DNA from: Rhodospirillaceae bacterium
GTDB taxonomy: Bacteria; Pseudomonadota; Alphaproteobacteria; UBA828
Length of the DNA stretch: 34,749 bases
Reading direction: 5' to 3'
Assembly (NCBI GenBank): GCA_002717225.1
Contig: PBDG01000060.1
Coordinates: forward strand, 1 to 34,749
Made by a program: the position numbers and the translations under genes. Positions 24,394 to 33,575 of the stretch are shown one piece after another (position 1 is the first letter of the stretch; the number at the start of each line of letters is the position of its first letter). Under the pieces are notes generated by a model. It saw only the letters and a program-made list of their open reading frames with translations. It was not told the DNA's origin and ran no database searches.

Positions 24394-25389
24394 CTAGGTA
24401 AGCCACCAAGGGTTGGCTCGGGCCCATTGGATGCAGCGCTGAATGCCTTCCTCAACGGAAATCGTGGCGCTCCAGCCCAATTGTCGCCTGGCCTTTTCTA
24501 CTCGGGGGATACGATGGGGAATGTCCTCGTAGCCCGGTCCGTAAAACTCACCGGTATCCAAGGGCTCAAGCTTGAGGGTGCTCTCCTTGCCGGCCAGCTT
24601 GATGATAAGCTCGTTGATTTCGCGAATGGTCCAAGGTTGATCCTGACCAATGTTGAACGCCTCGCCCACCGCAATCTCCTGACTCGCAGCCTGGACCATC
24701 CCCTCGACGGCGTCATCGACATAAGTAAAGCAACGATTTTGCTGGCCTGAATCATACATCAATGGTCGCAACCCATTGAGAACTCGGTGTATACCCCGTG
24801 AAACGACAAAGATCGGGTTTTGCCGCGGTCCATAGACATTGAAGAAGCGGACAATGGAACAACGGAGCCCCTTGTTCTGGGCTAACGCAAAAATCATATG
24901 CTCGCACAGTGCCTTGCTGGTGGCATAACTCCACCTGTCCACCGTCGTGCTGCCCACCACCCGGTCATCCTCTTCGCCCCAAGGCACCTTAGGATTGCGA
25001 CCATACACCTCACTGGTGCTGGTGAAGAGCATGCGCACGTCATGGTGCAGTGCCGCCTCCATCACGTGGCGAGTTCCCAAAACATTCACGTCGATGACCT
25101 CTAGCGGGTTGTCACAGTAGTGCTGAATGCCAACGATGGAAGATAGATGATAGACTTGAGAGATGTCCTGGGTAATAACTTGGCGAACTTGGCCCACGTT
25201 GCAAACGTCCCCATCAATGACCTCCAGTCTGGGATGATCCTTGATGCCTTCTAGATTGCGGTGCTGCATATGCCGAAACGAGTCAAAAATGATGATCCGG
25301 TGGCCTTCCTCGCGCAGAAGCCGTTCAGCCAAGTGGCTGCCAATAAAGCCCGCTCCACCGGTGATGACAATCGATTTAGTCCCCCGCAT
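24394..25389 (-). CDS. NAD-dependent sugar epimerase/decarboxylase (UXS-like)
   Basis: This 331-residue extended SDR begins MRGTKSIVITGGAGFIGSHL, with the GxxGxxG loop at residues about 11-17. The catalytic region is FTSTSEVYGRNP followed by WSYATSKALCEHM, with Tyr and Lys in YATSK. C-terminal FFNVYGPRQNP and GEAFNIGQDQPWTI also fit. The TSEVYG form with a Glu is typical of UDP-glucuronate decarboxylase (UXS) and related enzymes, not RmlB. Paired with a UDP-sugar dehydrogenase it suggests UDP-glucuronate to UDP-xylose or a related pentose. ATG 25389 overlaps the dehydrogenase stop by 14 bases. An upstream TTG at 25419 would extend it by ten non-conserved residues. Confidence 0.88.
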   Translation of the reverse strand: MRGTKSIVITGGAGFIGSHLAERLLREEGHRIIIFDSFRHMQHRNLEGIKDHPRLEVIDGDVCNVGQVRQVITQDISQVYHLSSIVGIQHYCDNPLEVIDVNVLGTRHVMEAALHHDVRMLFTSTSEVYGRNPKVPWGEEDDRVVGSTTVDRWSYATSKALCEHMIFALAQNKGLRCSIVRFFNVYGPRQNPIFVVSRGIHRVLNGLRPLMYDSGQQNRCFTYVDDAVEGMVQAASQEIAVGEAFNIGQDQPWTIREINELIIKLAGKESTLKLEPLDTGEFYGPGYEDIPHRIPRVEKARRQLGWSATISVEEGIQRCIQWARANPWWLT

Positions 25390-26773
25390 GGCAGTGCCCC
25401 CCGATGGCGGTGTAATCAAAACCAGCAGCCTTCACAGACAGAGGGTCAAACCCTAGCCGCCCGTCCAGAAACCAGCAGTTTTCACGGGTCCGCTCTTTGA
25501 GTTGGCTTAGGTTGGCAGATCGAAATTCTTCGTGGCAGGAGAGACAAGCCACCACATCCGCCCCCTCCACAGCAGCCTGAATGTCCGGGGCAATGGCGGA
25601 ACCGGTCAATGCCCGGGCTTGATTCTCAGACACAAGTGGATCATATGCTTGAACCTTGCAGCCATGATCTTCCAGCATCTGGATGATCGGCCCAGCGGGT
25701 GTGCTGCGTGTGTCGCCGGTATCGTTCTTGAAAGACAAGCCCAAGATAGTCACTCGGGCTTGGGCTGGATCCTTTTGATGTGCGTGCAGGCAGGAGATTA
25801 CCCGCTGCACAGTGACCGAAGGCATCTGCTCATTAACCGCACGCGAACACTGCGGCGTCTGGAGGTCGATGTCCCGCTGAGCCCCCAAACGGTGTAAAAA
25901 CCAAGGATCTTTCGTGAGACAATAACCGCCCACACCGATGCTCGGGTAGAGAATGTTGACCCAGTGCTGCCCCTTCGGGAGGCTATTGGCAGCCTTAATA
26001 ACTTCCATAGCGTCCACCCCGATCGCATCGCTCAACAAGGCAATTTCATTGGCCAGTGCAATGTTCAGATCGATCCACTGGTTGTCGGCCAGTTTGACCA
26101 ACTCCGCAGTGGTGGGATCCGGGACCACCATGGTCTCCACCCCAAGTGTGCGGGTCCAGAATTCAACGGCCAGCTCACTACTGGCTGTGTTGACCCCTCC
26201 GACAACAACAGGAATCCCGTACAACCCCTCAAGCACGTTGCCTTCATCCACGCGTTCGGGTGAAAATGCCAAACCAAAGTCAACCCCAGCCTCCATGCCA
26301 GAGGCTTCCTCCAAGATGGGCCGAACCAACTGCTGAGTTGTCAATGGGGGCACCGTGCTCTTGAGTAAAATCAACATTCCCGGCTGCAGCACCTTGCCCA
26401 AGCTACGGGTGGCCGATTTCAAATGATCCAAAATAGGACCATGATCCTCATCCAAAGGCGTGCCGACCACAATCAAGACCACATCGGAACTCTTGATCTC
26501 AGTGTAATCGGCTGTAACCCTCAAGGTATGACGCTCCTTTGCCCTAGCGAGCACAGCTGCCAAGCCGGGCTCTTCGAAAGGGCACTCACCTGCTTCAAAC
26601 GCTTGGAGAATTCCCGCAGCCTTGTCGATACCCACAACCGGGAAACCCTTAGAAGCAAGCAAAGAACCCATCGAACCCCCAATGTGACCGAACCCAATGA
26701 TTGCAATCGAGACGTCACGGCAATCCCATCGAGACAGACGTTCATCCGCCTCCAATAGAGTCCAACGGCTCAC
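25376..26773 (-). CDS. Nucleotide-sugar dehydrogenase (UDP-Glc/UDP-HexNAc type)
   Basis: This 465-residue protein is a member of the UDP-glucose/GDP-mannose dehydrogenase family. The NAD motif is IAIIGFGHIGGSMGSLLASK (about residues 22-41). VVLIVVGTPLDEDHG, LAFSPERVDEG and KLADNQWIDLNIALANE follow. The catalytic Cys285 is in GVGGYCLTKDPWFL. It performs a four-electron NAD oxidation of the C6 hydroxyl to a uronate. Sequence alone does not separate UDP-glucose from UDP-HexNAc substrates. It starts with GTG and is the first gene of the minus-strand operon. About 20 extra N-terminal residues precede the Rossmann motif, so a shorter start is possible. Confidence 0.93.
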   Translation of the reverse strand: MSRWTLLEADERLSRWDCRDVSIAIIGFGHIGGSMGSLLASKGFPVVGIDKAAGILQAFEAGECPFEEPGLAAVLARAKERHTLRVTADYTEIKSSDVVLIVVGTPLDEDHGPILDHLKSATRSLGKVLQPGMLILLKSTVPPLTTQQLVRPILEEASGMEAGVDFGLAFSPERVDEGNVLEGLYGIPVVVGGVNTASSELAVEFWTRTLGVETMVVPDPTTAELVKLADNQWIDLNIALANEIALLSDAIGVDAMEVIKAANSLPKGQHWVNILYPSIGVGGYCLTKDPWFLHRLGAQRDIDLQTPQCSRAVNEQMPSVTVQRVISCLHAHQKDPAQARVTILGLSFKNDTGDTRSTPAGPIIQMLEDHGCKVQAYDPLVSENQARALTGSAIAPDIQAAVEGADVVACLSCHEEFRSANLSQLKERTRENCWFLDGRLGFDPLSVKAAGFDYTAIGGHCHAGD

Positions 26774-27188
26774 GCCAATACTCCTTGTTGAACGTTGTTC
26801 ATTATCGTGGCGGTAATAGGGGCCAGTTCAAGGCAATCGGCTTTTACGGCAAATACAAACTAGAATTATAAAAAGCGGCCGTTTTCAATCCAATACAACA
26901 ACAATAAAACCCAAATAGGGCTAATTGGGTTATCCCGTCTCAAATCCATCCTTGGCTAGCCAATTAACGGGCGGTTTGTATGTTTGATCAGAAATTAAAA
27001 AAATCAATAAAAAAAGCTTAATCCACAATTTCATCCATTTTTCACATAAAACCACTGCAAAAGTGGCGACAAAAAACTAAAAAAGCCTGTAAATATGCAA
27101 AATATCCAGAAATCCCAAAATTCCATTCTGCAAGACTCTTTATCATGTTCCTCGTAATGCAGGAACTACTCTGAAAGCAAATATCAAT
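26774..27188. other. AT-rich divergent intergenic region
   Basis: This stretch separates the minus-strand dehydrogenase operon from the plus-strand giant glycosyltransferase. It contains several A/T runs, a 7-base inverted repeat AACCCAA/TTGGGTT (26908-26931), a TGGCTAGCCA palindrome (about 26953-26962) and a CCACT/AGTGG hairpin (about 27051-27065). These could be activator or nucleoid-protein sites. No ORF with coding character is seen. I could not identify a convincing promoter for the minus-strand operon. Confidence 0.5.
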
Positions 27189-27204
27189 TGGCCCGGAATC
27201 TGCT
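27189..27204 (+). promoter_or_regulatory. Sigma-54-like promoter of giant glycosyltransferase
   Basis: TGGCCCGGAATCTGCT has GG and GC at the exact -24/-12 spacing and differs from consensus at two positions. Transcription would start near 27215, so the in-frame GTG at 27205 would not be transcribed and ATG 27232 becomes the likely start. Nearly the same 18 bases recur upstream of the TPR gene at 33538. Confidence 0.65.
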
Positions 27205-27231
27205 GTGACAATCGACAATAATACTATCAGT

Positions 27232-30200
27232 ATGACAGTCAAGCAGCACAAGGATGTGAAGACTCCGTTCATTTCTGTGGTCGTTCCCACACGCAATCGC
27301 GCGGAATTGTTGACCCAAAGCGCCTTGCCCACGGTATTGCAGCAAACGTTTGAAGATTTTGAACTGGTAATTTGTGACAATGCCTCCAGCGATGACACCG
27401 AAGAGCGGGTCATGGCGTTGAAGGATAACAGGATAAAATTTTTCCGGTCGGAAGAATGGATTCCCAAGGAGGATTTTTTCCAATGGTCGCTTGAGAGGGC
27501 CACGGGAGAGTACAGCATGTTGTTTTTCGATGATGATGCTTTGTGTCGGCGAGCCTTGGAAAAATGCCATGCGATCCTGAGGGAAAAACCGGTTGAAGCT
27601 CTGACGTTCGCTCGAAGCTTGGTGTATCATTTTCCCAACTGGCACGCCCCCAAGTACCGCAACGTCCTTTCCATCCCGCAGTTTTCTAAGAAGGCCTTTT
27701 TGATTGATTCACGCCGTCATCTAGAAAGGGTGTATCAACATATGGACATCCTCGGGGAAACGCCAATGGTGACCAATGCGCTGTACCGCTCTTCGTTTAT
27801 CAAGGATTTAGCAGATCAACACGGAAGGCTGTTCCCACATGGACACATGGGGGATTACAATGTGGCATGTTGGATTCTTAATTATACCAAGGAATTTGTG
27901 TATTTGGATGACCCGATCGCGGTGTTTGGGCACTGGAAAGAAAACACATCCGCGCAACTGCATGATTTTCAGACGACAATGCCTGAATATCAGGAGTGGA
28001 TTGACTGGATAACAGCTGAACATCTATCGAAGATGCCATGGACCCAATACATTTGGCCTAATTGCGTCGCCGCCGCCCTAGAAGATATGAACCGTCAACT
28101 GGGGATGAATATCGAGGTCGATCCAGTACAATATTGGTTTGAAATGTTCCGTGAAATTAAAAGAGTGGCTGCAGCAGGCGGAAATGCCGACCATTTAGTG
28201 GAAGATTTGGAGCTTACATTAAAAGAAAAAGCATCCACGCAAGTGGTGAAGAAGGTGATGGAAGCCGTACGTGACGGCAACACACTTGCCAAAATTAGCG
28301 ACCAAATCCGGACTTTGGATTACCAAGATCCCAACCAAGCGTACCCCAACGATCGTTCAATCTTAGGTAAACAGTTTCTTCACAAAACGGGCAAACTCAA
28401 CGGTTTCAATGATGTCTCCGGGGCCTGCAAGTTTTTTGAGTGCATCAGCGGGGAAGAAAACTTGTTGGATAAGCGCACCCGACGGGAGAAAAATCGTTCA
28501 AAATCCACCTGCACCAAAGAAGCAGGATTGTGTTTCAATGGAGAAACAAAAGATTTGCCTGGCAAAGGCGACTATCCGGCATTGATCCGCCAGACTTCAC
28601 GCGAAGACTGGCGACATTGGGCAGCAGAAGCCTTGATTGGAAAAACTGACAATGCAATCAAGGAACTCGCTGAAATTGATGGGCCCGAAGCACGATTCTA
28701 TTTGGGGGTGGCACACTGGATGGCAGGACAAGATAGGGAAGCACTGGCGGTTTTGCGGAAAGTGGACACGGAGCATGCGCGAAATTTAGCCTCCTTGATC
28801 GCCAAGCCCAAGCTCCGCGTATTAGCTCAAACTGATTGGTTTCCGGAGGATATCACAGATGAAAAATTTGCGGTTCAGTTCATGGGGATCCGCCGCAAGG
28901 AACTTGGGCCGCGTGGATTTGGAATCCCAACCGCAGACATGCCGTTGGAAGCGTTTGAAAATATCACGCATTTTGCGAATACGGAACCCGCCGATTTTTA
29001 TTTTGCGCACATGGTGGAATGGGAATTGTTACCTCGTGATTTACCGGAACTTGAATGTCCCAAGATTGCTGTCACTTCGGATGTAGATTGGCACGCGCAG
29101 GAACTGTATCCATGGCTGCCTGTGTTTGATGAAGTGGTGGCAACTGGATCTGAAGAACGGAGCGAAACGTTGAAACTGGATCCAAAAGGGTCGGTTTCGG
29201 TTTTCCCAAAGGTATTTGGCTTGCGAGACCAACTGCTTCCGGAACTGCCAGGCTGTGAACGGGAAGTGAACCTCTTCGTGTCTGGCTCTTACGTCGGTCC
29301 CTTCCATGAGGACAAAGCCCAACTGATCCGGCAATTGCTTGATAGCAATTTAGACCGAATCCGCTATGTAGACGGATACATGGACTTGGGCGATTATTTT
29401 AATGAGAATGGCCAAGCTAAGGCTGTCTTCACATATGTTCGGCAGCATCCTGGCACCATGCCCACCCGCGGGCTAGAGGCTCTGGCTATGGGTTGCGCTG
29501 TTGTAACCCAAAAGGATTGCTCTCTTTCCCTCTATTACGGGAGTCAAGACGGGGTATTTTCTTATGAAAAAGACAAGCAAGACTTGGCGGCGCAAATCCA
29601 TCGAATTTCAGACCACTGGGAAGAGTTGGGGCAGCGCCTACAGAAAACAGCCAAGACCGTGCGCCAAGAATTCAACTTGTCCCGCTGCACTTCACAGTTC
29701 CTAAGATACGCCACGGTGCTGGCAGCAAAGCCTCGCGCGCGCCGCAAAAAACCAACCACGCGCCACCTAATGGTTGCCAAACGCCATTTTTCCGAACGAG
29801 GGCATCCGCAATCCCTGCCTGCTGCCAACCTCATGCTCCAGCATAACTGGAGATGTTGGGAAGAGGATTACCGCCGACATGGGGATCCTGGCAGCCTCAT
29901 AAACATGGGGCGGGAGTTGGATTTGTTCCTGAATGCGGACATGGGCCGTTTGCAGAAATTAAAAGACAATTGGCAAATTCAAAACTGGCAGAAAACACGC
30001 CGGAGAATGCTCAAACAAGTGGAGTCCGTCTATGGGTTCGGCATTAGGACACACCCAAAAAGATTGGTACTGCTGTTTAATGCCCTGCGCCATGCGTTTC
30101 ATATTGGTAACTCTTCACAAGTACCACATGCCATAAACATGGCTGAATCACTCCTTGAAAAACGGGATTCTTACTGGGAAATCAACCTCTTGGACGATGT

Positions 30201-32475
30201 GTTTCCCTGGGACTATATGAGTGCTTATTTCAACTTCCGAAAATACTCGGAAACCGTCTTTGATGGGCTGACGTCGGGCAATGATCGCCAAAGTGACTTG
30301 GTCCGGCTGATCCGCGCCTCAATACACTATTACTTAGGCCACTTAAAGGGTGGCATGGATCACTTTGAAAAAGCAGTGGAATTGGATCCGGATTTTCCTT
30401 ACTACCGATACTATCTGGCCATGGCCTTGTTGGATGCTGGCGGTAAAGATGAATTAACCAGAGCTGCCAACTTGCTGGAGGATCTGGCACGCGACTCCAT
30501 AATGATGGAGACTGCATTCAATTGCTTGGCCGGATTGCATGAACGAAAAGTTTATTCCTCACCATTGATAAATCAAATGGCCCGTCAAATGCGCCGTCTC
30601 AAACGGTTCCGAATGGATGCCTTTGGTTCATCGGGGGAGTTTGAGACCATCGACCTTGTCCTGCCCCCTGGAACAAAAGCCCTGCCCACACAACAAATAA
30701 TTAAACGCCAAGCTTCCTCTCTGCGGCACACGGAGCACTCTTCACATTGTGTAAATGTGGGAAGAGTGGGAGAGAGCAAAAAAATTCTGCTGATTCCGTT
30801 TGAACTGGCAAACTGGAAGAATGGGCGGGCTTGGTCCTATACAGGTAATTTCGGGTTTGAAGAAGGGCTGACCGCTAATGGGATCGACTGCACGGTGATG
30901 CCAGCCATCGCCGGTCTGCATTCAGATGACCAAGCTTCTTGGCTCGATTATGCCGCTCTACTGTTTAAGGACAAGAAATTCGACCAAGTGTGGATTTGGA
31001 TCACACACAATAACTATACCCCGGAATTCTTTGCTTGGCTGAAAACCATAGCCCCCGTGCGAGTGGGCATAGTGATGGAATCCATGGAACACACCCCCCA
31101 GGAACTCAAGGAAATGGCCAAGGTGGGGGAACGCAAACTAAAGGTACTGAGAGAACTGCGGCACATGACCCATGTGGTGACATATGATGACGCCGACGCC
31201 AACATGTTCGATCGGGAACTAGGAAAGCCCGCGCTGTGGTGCCCCATATTTGTGCCTTGGCACAACGTAACCGAAAAAATCAAACTCCCCAGTCCCGGAC
31301 CAGGGGTTTTTCTTGGCTCTACATACAATGCAGAACGGCAAGCTTATTTGGATTATGACAATCTCAAGGATTATTTGGTGAGTCCAGAATTGCCAGAAAG
31401 CCATACACGTTGGCCAGCCCAATTCGACCAGCTCCAAGCCAATTGCCTACACTTCCTAAAAACCACCTCCACGCTGGGTGTCGGTGACTTTAACAATTAT
31501 GTAATTCTTCTGCGAGCCATCCGCCGGGAATTGTTCAATTTATGGCTTGAAGGATTACAACTGGGTTATACTACGGTAAACCTACCTTCCATCTGCAAGT
31601 TTTATCCGGGGCGTGTTGTGGAAAGCATGGCAGCAGGGCGGCCTGTAATCACCCCTCAACCTAAAGGGAAGGCCATGCAGCAACTCTTCGAACCCGGGCG
31701 GGAAATCTTGTGGTACGATCGGAATCGGCCAAGCACATTACGGGATCAAATTAAGTTCCTACATCAACATCCTGAGCAGGCCCAAGCCATGGCGGAACGG
31801 GCACGGGACAAGGTGTTGAAATACCACACTGCTGAAATCCGCGCACGCCAGATTCTGGACTGGATTGAGTCTGGAGCTCAACCCAACTTTGGCTTGGGAG
31901 CCGTGCCGCAGAACACTGCGCTGTCCGACCCGGCTGAGACCAGCATAGAAAAGAAACCTATGGCCTCGACGGCGGACCAAATGGATCCCCATCCATCAAT
32001 GGAAAATCCTCTCGAGGCACTCAAGACCAAGGCACATGAATATTACCAACAGGGCCAGCTTGAAAAGGCCAAGTTAACATACCAACAACTAACTGATATG
32101 CTGCCCGATGAACCAGCAGTGTGGGTGGAACTGGCAACTGTGTGCCTGCAAAGCAAGGACGGGGGTGGATTTGAAAAGGCTCTTAATCACGCTCTCCAAT
32201 TGGATCCCACGGACTTTGAAGCACGAAGACTACTGGCACATGCTAATTTCATGGGTGGGAAGTATGTCGATGCTTGCGGATTGTACGCCGGGCTGGTCAA
32301 GGAACAGCCGGAGGATTTGGAGCTCACTCTGGCCTTCGGTGCGGCGAATTTTCATACCCGCTCCTTCCATGATGCCGTTGGCGCTTTTGAGCAGGCCTTG
32401 GTACTGGATCCCAGCAATCAGGTCGCCCGCGACAACCTCAAGGCTGCGCGTGAAGCCAGCGAAGCCTTGGTGTAA
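27232..32475 (+). CDS. Giant multidomain glycosyltransferase (GT2, two GT-B, TPR)
   Basis: This is a 1747-residue protein. The N-terminal GT2 (GT-A) domain starts FISVVVPTRNRAELL and has the metal motif FFDDDA at Asp100-102. A first GT-B/CgeB-like domain runs from about 528 to 835 (LRVLAQTDWFPED to a late GLEALAMGCAVV). A helical and TPR-like stretch covers about 840-1110 (GHLKGGMDHFEKAVELDP). A second GT-B domain covers about 1183-1547 (KILLIPFELANWKNGRAW, then FYPGRVVESMAAGRPVI). C-terminal TPRs fill about 1590-1740. No signal peptide or transmembrane segment is evident. It may build several linkages of one glycan, with TPRs binding the acceptor protein, plausibly flagellin. An in-frame GTG at 27205 is rejected because it abuts the promoter. 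Confidence 0.9.
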   Translation: MTVKQHKDVKTPFISVVVPTRNRAELLTQSALPTVLQQTFEDFELVICDNASSDDTEERVMALKDNRIKFFRSEEWIPKEDFFQWSLERATGEYSMLFFDDDALCRRALEKCHAILREKPVEALTFARSLVYHFPNWHAPKYRNVLSIPQFSKKAFLIDSRRHLERVYQHMDILGETPMVTNALYRSSFIKDLADQHGRLFPHGHMGDYNVACWILNYTKEFVYLDDPIAVFGHWKENTSAQLHDFQTTMPEYQEWIDWITAEHLSKMPWTQYIWPNCVAAALEDMNRQLGMNIEVDPVQYWFEMFREIKRVAAAGGNADHLVEDLELTLKEKASTQVVKKVMEAVRDGNTLAKISDQIRTLDYQDPNQAYPNDRSILGKQFLHKTGKLNGFNDVSGACKFFECISGEENLLDKRTRREKNRSKSTCTKEAGLCFNGETKDLPGKGDYPALIRQTSREDWRHWAAEALIGKTDNAIKELAEIDGPEARFYLGVAHWMAGQDREALAVLRKVDTEHARNLASLIAKPKLRVLAQTDWFPEDITDEKFAVQFMGIRRKELGPRGFGIPTADMPLEAFENITHFANTEPADFYFAHMVEWELLPRDLPELECPKIAVTSDVDWHAQELYPWLPVFDEVVATGSEERSETLKLDPKGSVSVFPKVFGLRDQLLPELPGCEREVNLFVSGSYVGPFHEDKAQLIRQLLDSNLDRIRYVDGYMDLGDYFNENGQAKAVFTYVRQHPGTMPTRGLEALAMGCAVVTQKDCSLSLYYGSQDGVFSYEKDKQDLAAQIHRISDHWEELGQRLQKTAKTVRQEFNLSRCTSQFLRYATVLAAKPRARRKKPTTRHLMVAKRHFSERGHPQSLPAANLMLQHNWRCWEEDYRRHGDPGSLINMGRELDLFLNADMGRLQKLKDNWQIQNWQKTRRRMLKQVESVYGFGIRTHPKRLVLLFNALRHAFHIGNSSQVPHAINMAESLLEKRDSYWEINLLDDVFPWDYMSAYFNFRKYSETVFDGLTSGNDRQSDLVRLIRASIHYYLGHLKGGMDHFEKAVELDPDFPYYRYYLAMALLDAGGKDELTRAANLLEDLARDSIMMETAFNCLAGLHERKVYSSPLINQMARQMRRLKRFRMDAFGSSGEFETIDLVLPPGTKALPTQQIIKRQASSLRHTEHSSHCVNVGRVGESKKILLIPFELANWKNGRAWSYTGNFGFEEGLTANGIDCTVMPAIAGLHSDDQASWLDYAALLFKDKKFDQVWIWITHNNYTPEFFAWLKTIAPVRVGIVMESMEHTPQELKEMAKVGERKLKVLRELRHMTHVVTYDDADANMFDRELGKPALWCPIFVPWHNVTEKIKLPSPGPGVFLGSTYNAERQAYLDYDNLKDYLVSPELPESHTRWPAQFDQLQANCLHFLKTTSTLGVGDFNNYVILLRAIRRELFNLWLEGLQLGYTTVNLPSICKFYPGRVVESMAAGRPVITPQPKGKAMQQLFEPGREILWYDRNRPSTLRDQIKFLHQHPEQAQAMAERARDKVLKYHTAEIRARQILDWIESGAQPNFGLGAVPQNTALSDPAETSIEKKPMASTADQMDPHPSMENPLEALKTKAHEYYQQGQLEKAKLTYQQLTDMLPDEPAVWVELATVCLQSKDGGGFEKALNHALQLDPTDFEARRLLAHANFMGGKYVDACGLYAGLVKEQPEDLELTLAFGAANFHTRSFHDAVGAFEQALVLDPSNQVARDNLKAAREASEALV

Positions 32476-32499
32476 CATCAGCGCTTTTCCGCTCTTTCA

Positions 32500-32528
32500 C
32501 GAAAACAAAAACCCCGCCGATGCGGGGT
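32500..32528 (-). terminator. Rho-independent terminator of minus-strand methyltransferase
   Basis: Read on the minus strand, ACCCCGC and GCGGGGT form a seven-pair stem around a four-base loop, followed directly by TTTTGTTTTC. It lies about 35 bases after the methyltransferase stop and also just past the end of the giant glycosyltransferase, but only the minus strand has the T tract. Confidence 0.85.
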
Positions 32529-32563
32529 GGATAAACACGGGTTTGCAATAAAAGAATAAAGAA

Positions 32564-33256
32564 TCAGTCGGCGTGCTTGCGGGCTACCACCACGCACACA
32601 CCCTCTTGATTTTCTTGCAGGGGGGTGAACTCACCGCCTTGCTGACGGTACAGTGACACCGAACAATCCTTCACACAACGGGACAAGAGGGCTTCCAGAT
32701 CGCGTCGTGTCACTTTATCCGCGCCGGTATCAATTCCTAAGTTGAAGGAAATCACCATCACTCCGCCCGGGTTTAGCCAGCGGATGATGCCGCGCAAAAA
32801 TTCCGTGGCGTCCTCACGTGGCATCTGCTCCAACATCCCCAAGCTCACCACGCCATCGAACACGTTGGCGGCAAAGCGCAGCTGGGTCATGTCGCCTTGG
32901 TGAAAAGTCACCTCCCGCGAGCCGAAATGGCGGCGGGCAAACTTGATGGCTTCAGGCGCATTGTCCACACCCACCACCCGATCCGCCCGCATTGCCAACA
33001 CTGCGGCGCCGTAGCCGGAGCCGCATGCGCAATCGAGCACTTGTTGGCACGCGGGTAGGTGGCGGGCGGCAAATTCATAGCGTGCCAAGTGTTCGCGTTC
33101 CCGCCCGCCACGCGCGGGTTGATTCGAGTCTATAAAGACCTGTTCAGTTACCGGTCGTTCGGCACTTGGCAGAGGCGGGGAGGCATCATCCACGGCGGCC
33201 ATCAGGGCAGCCGGATCTGGAGTGAGCGTGGTAGGAAGAGAAAGGCGTTTCGTCAT
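32564..33256 (-). CDS. SAM-dependent methyltransferase (Methyltransf_11 type)
   Basis: This 230-residue class I methyltransferase has motif I VLDCACGSGYGAAVLA at about residues 73-88, the acidic VVGVDNAPEA, QGDMTQLRFAANVFDGVVS and LNPGGVMVISFN. The first 35 residues are low-complexity. The substrate is unknown. Context suggests methylation of a sugar or of a flagellar protein. A sigma-54-like promoter on the same strand (33284-33269) would start transcription only about two bases before the ATG at 33256. The message is then nearly leaderless, or translation begins at Met19 (33202). A strong terminator follows. It is a single-gene unit divergent from the TPR gene. Confidence 0.85.
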   Translation of the reverse strand: MTKRLSLPTTLTPDPAALMAAVDDASPPLPSAERPVTEQVFIDSNQPARGGREREHLARYEFAARHLPACQQVLDCACGSGYGAAVLAMRADRVVGVDNAPEAIKFARRHFGSREVTFHQGDMTQLRFAANVFDGVVSLGMLEQMPREDATEFLRGIIRWLNPGGVMVISFNLGIDTGADKVTRRDLEALLSRCVKDCSVSLYRQQGGEFTPLQENQEGVCVVVARKHAD

Positions 33257-33268
33257 GGTTTTTTTCAG

Positions 33269-33284
33269 AGCATTCCCTATGCCA
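33269..33284 (-). promoter_or_regulatory. Sigma-54-like promoter of methyltransferase
   Basis: On the minus strand TGGCATAGGGAATGCT fits the -24/-12 consensus at all but one defined position (A for T just before TGC), with correct GG-to-GC spacing. The predicted start is near 33258. Confidence 0.65.
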
Positions 33285-33537
33285 TAAGATTCACTGGGAC
33301 AGACGAGGTTTCAATGGTCTGAAGCGAAATATGGCCCTCGGTAGAGTTCCGCCATATTTCCGGAAAAACGGACTTTTATGCCGATTCAAGAATAGATATT
33401 GCACTTTTGAAAATGAGGCTTGTTTTCTTAAAATGTCAATATTTTGTATAACTTGTGTAAATATAGCTCAATATATAGTGTTTGTCTAGAAAAAGCTGGT
33501 TTTTTGTGATGAGAAAGAATTTCGACGCTTCAATGGT
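33285..33537. other. Shared upstream region of two divergent sigma-54-like promoters
   Basis: This is an AT-rich stretch without coding character, lying between the minus-strand promoter at 33269 and the plus-strand promoter at 33538. It holds a perfect 10-base inverted repeat (33326-33360) and long A/T tracts (about 33395-33480). A bidirectional enhancer region for an activator plus bending protein is a reasonable reading. Confidence 0.45.
33326..33360. repeat. 10-base perfect inverted repeat upstream of both promoters
   Basis: GAAATATGGC (33326-33335) and GCCATATTTC (33351-33360) are exact reverse complements with a 15-base spacer. It lies 42 bases upstream of the minus-strand promoter and about 180 bases upstream of the plus-strand one, distances compatible with an enhancer-binding-protein site. 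Confidence 0.6.
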
Positions 33538-33553
33538 TGGCCCGGAAATTGCT
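33538..33553 (+). promoter_or_regulatory. Sigma-54-like promoter upstream of TPR gene
   Basis: TGGCCCGGAAATTGCT matches the sigma-54 consensus except for C in place of A at the fifth base. It is a near copy of the promoter at 27189. Transcription would start near 33564, giving about 175 bases of leader before the TPR gene ATG at 33740. Confidence 0.72.
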
Positions 33554-33575
33554 GATGACAGGTGAATTTGACATG

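Noticed and set aside
24394-25389. Call of this epimerase as RmlB (dTDP-glucose 4,6-dehydratase)
   Set aside because: It has TSEVYG instead of the RmlB TDEVYG motif and is coupled to a UDP-sugar dehydrogenase, fitting a UXS-like enzyme better.
26809-26825. Minus-strand TGGCCCC...CGC element as a sigma-54 promoter for the dehydrogenase operon
   Set aside because: The GG and GC are 11 bases apart instead of 10, and the TTGC part is poorly matched.
27205-27231. GTG start for the giant glycosyltransferase
   Set aside because: It directly follows the -12 element of the predicted promoter and so would lie upstream of the transcript start. The copy at 33576 also aligns from the ATG equivalent to 27232.
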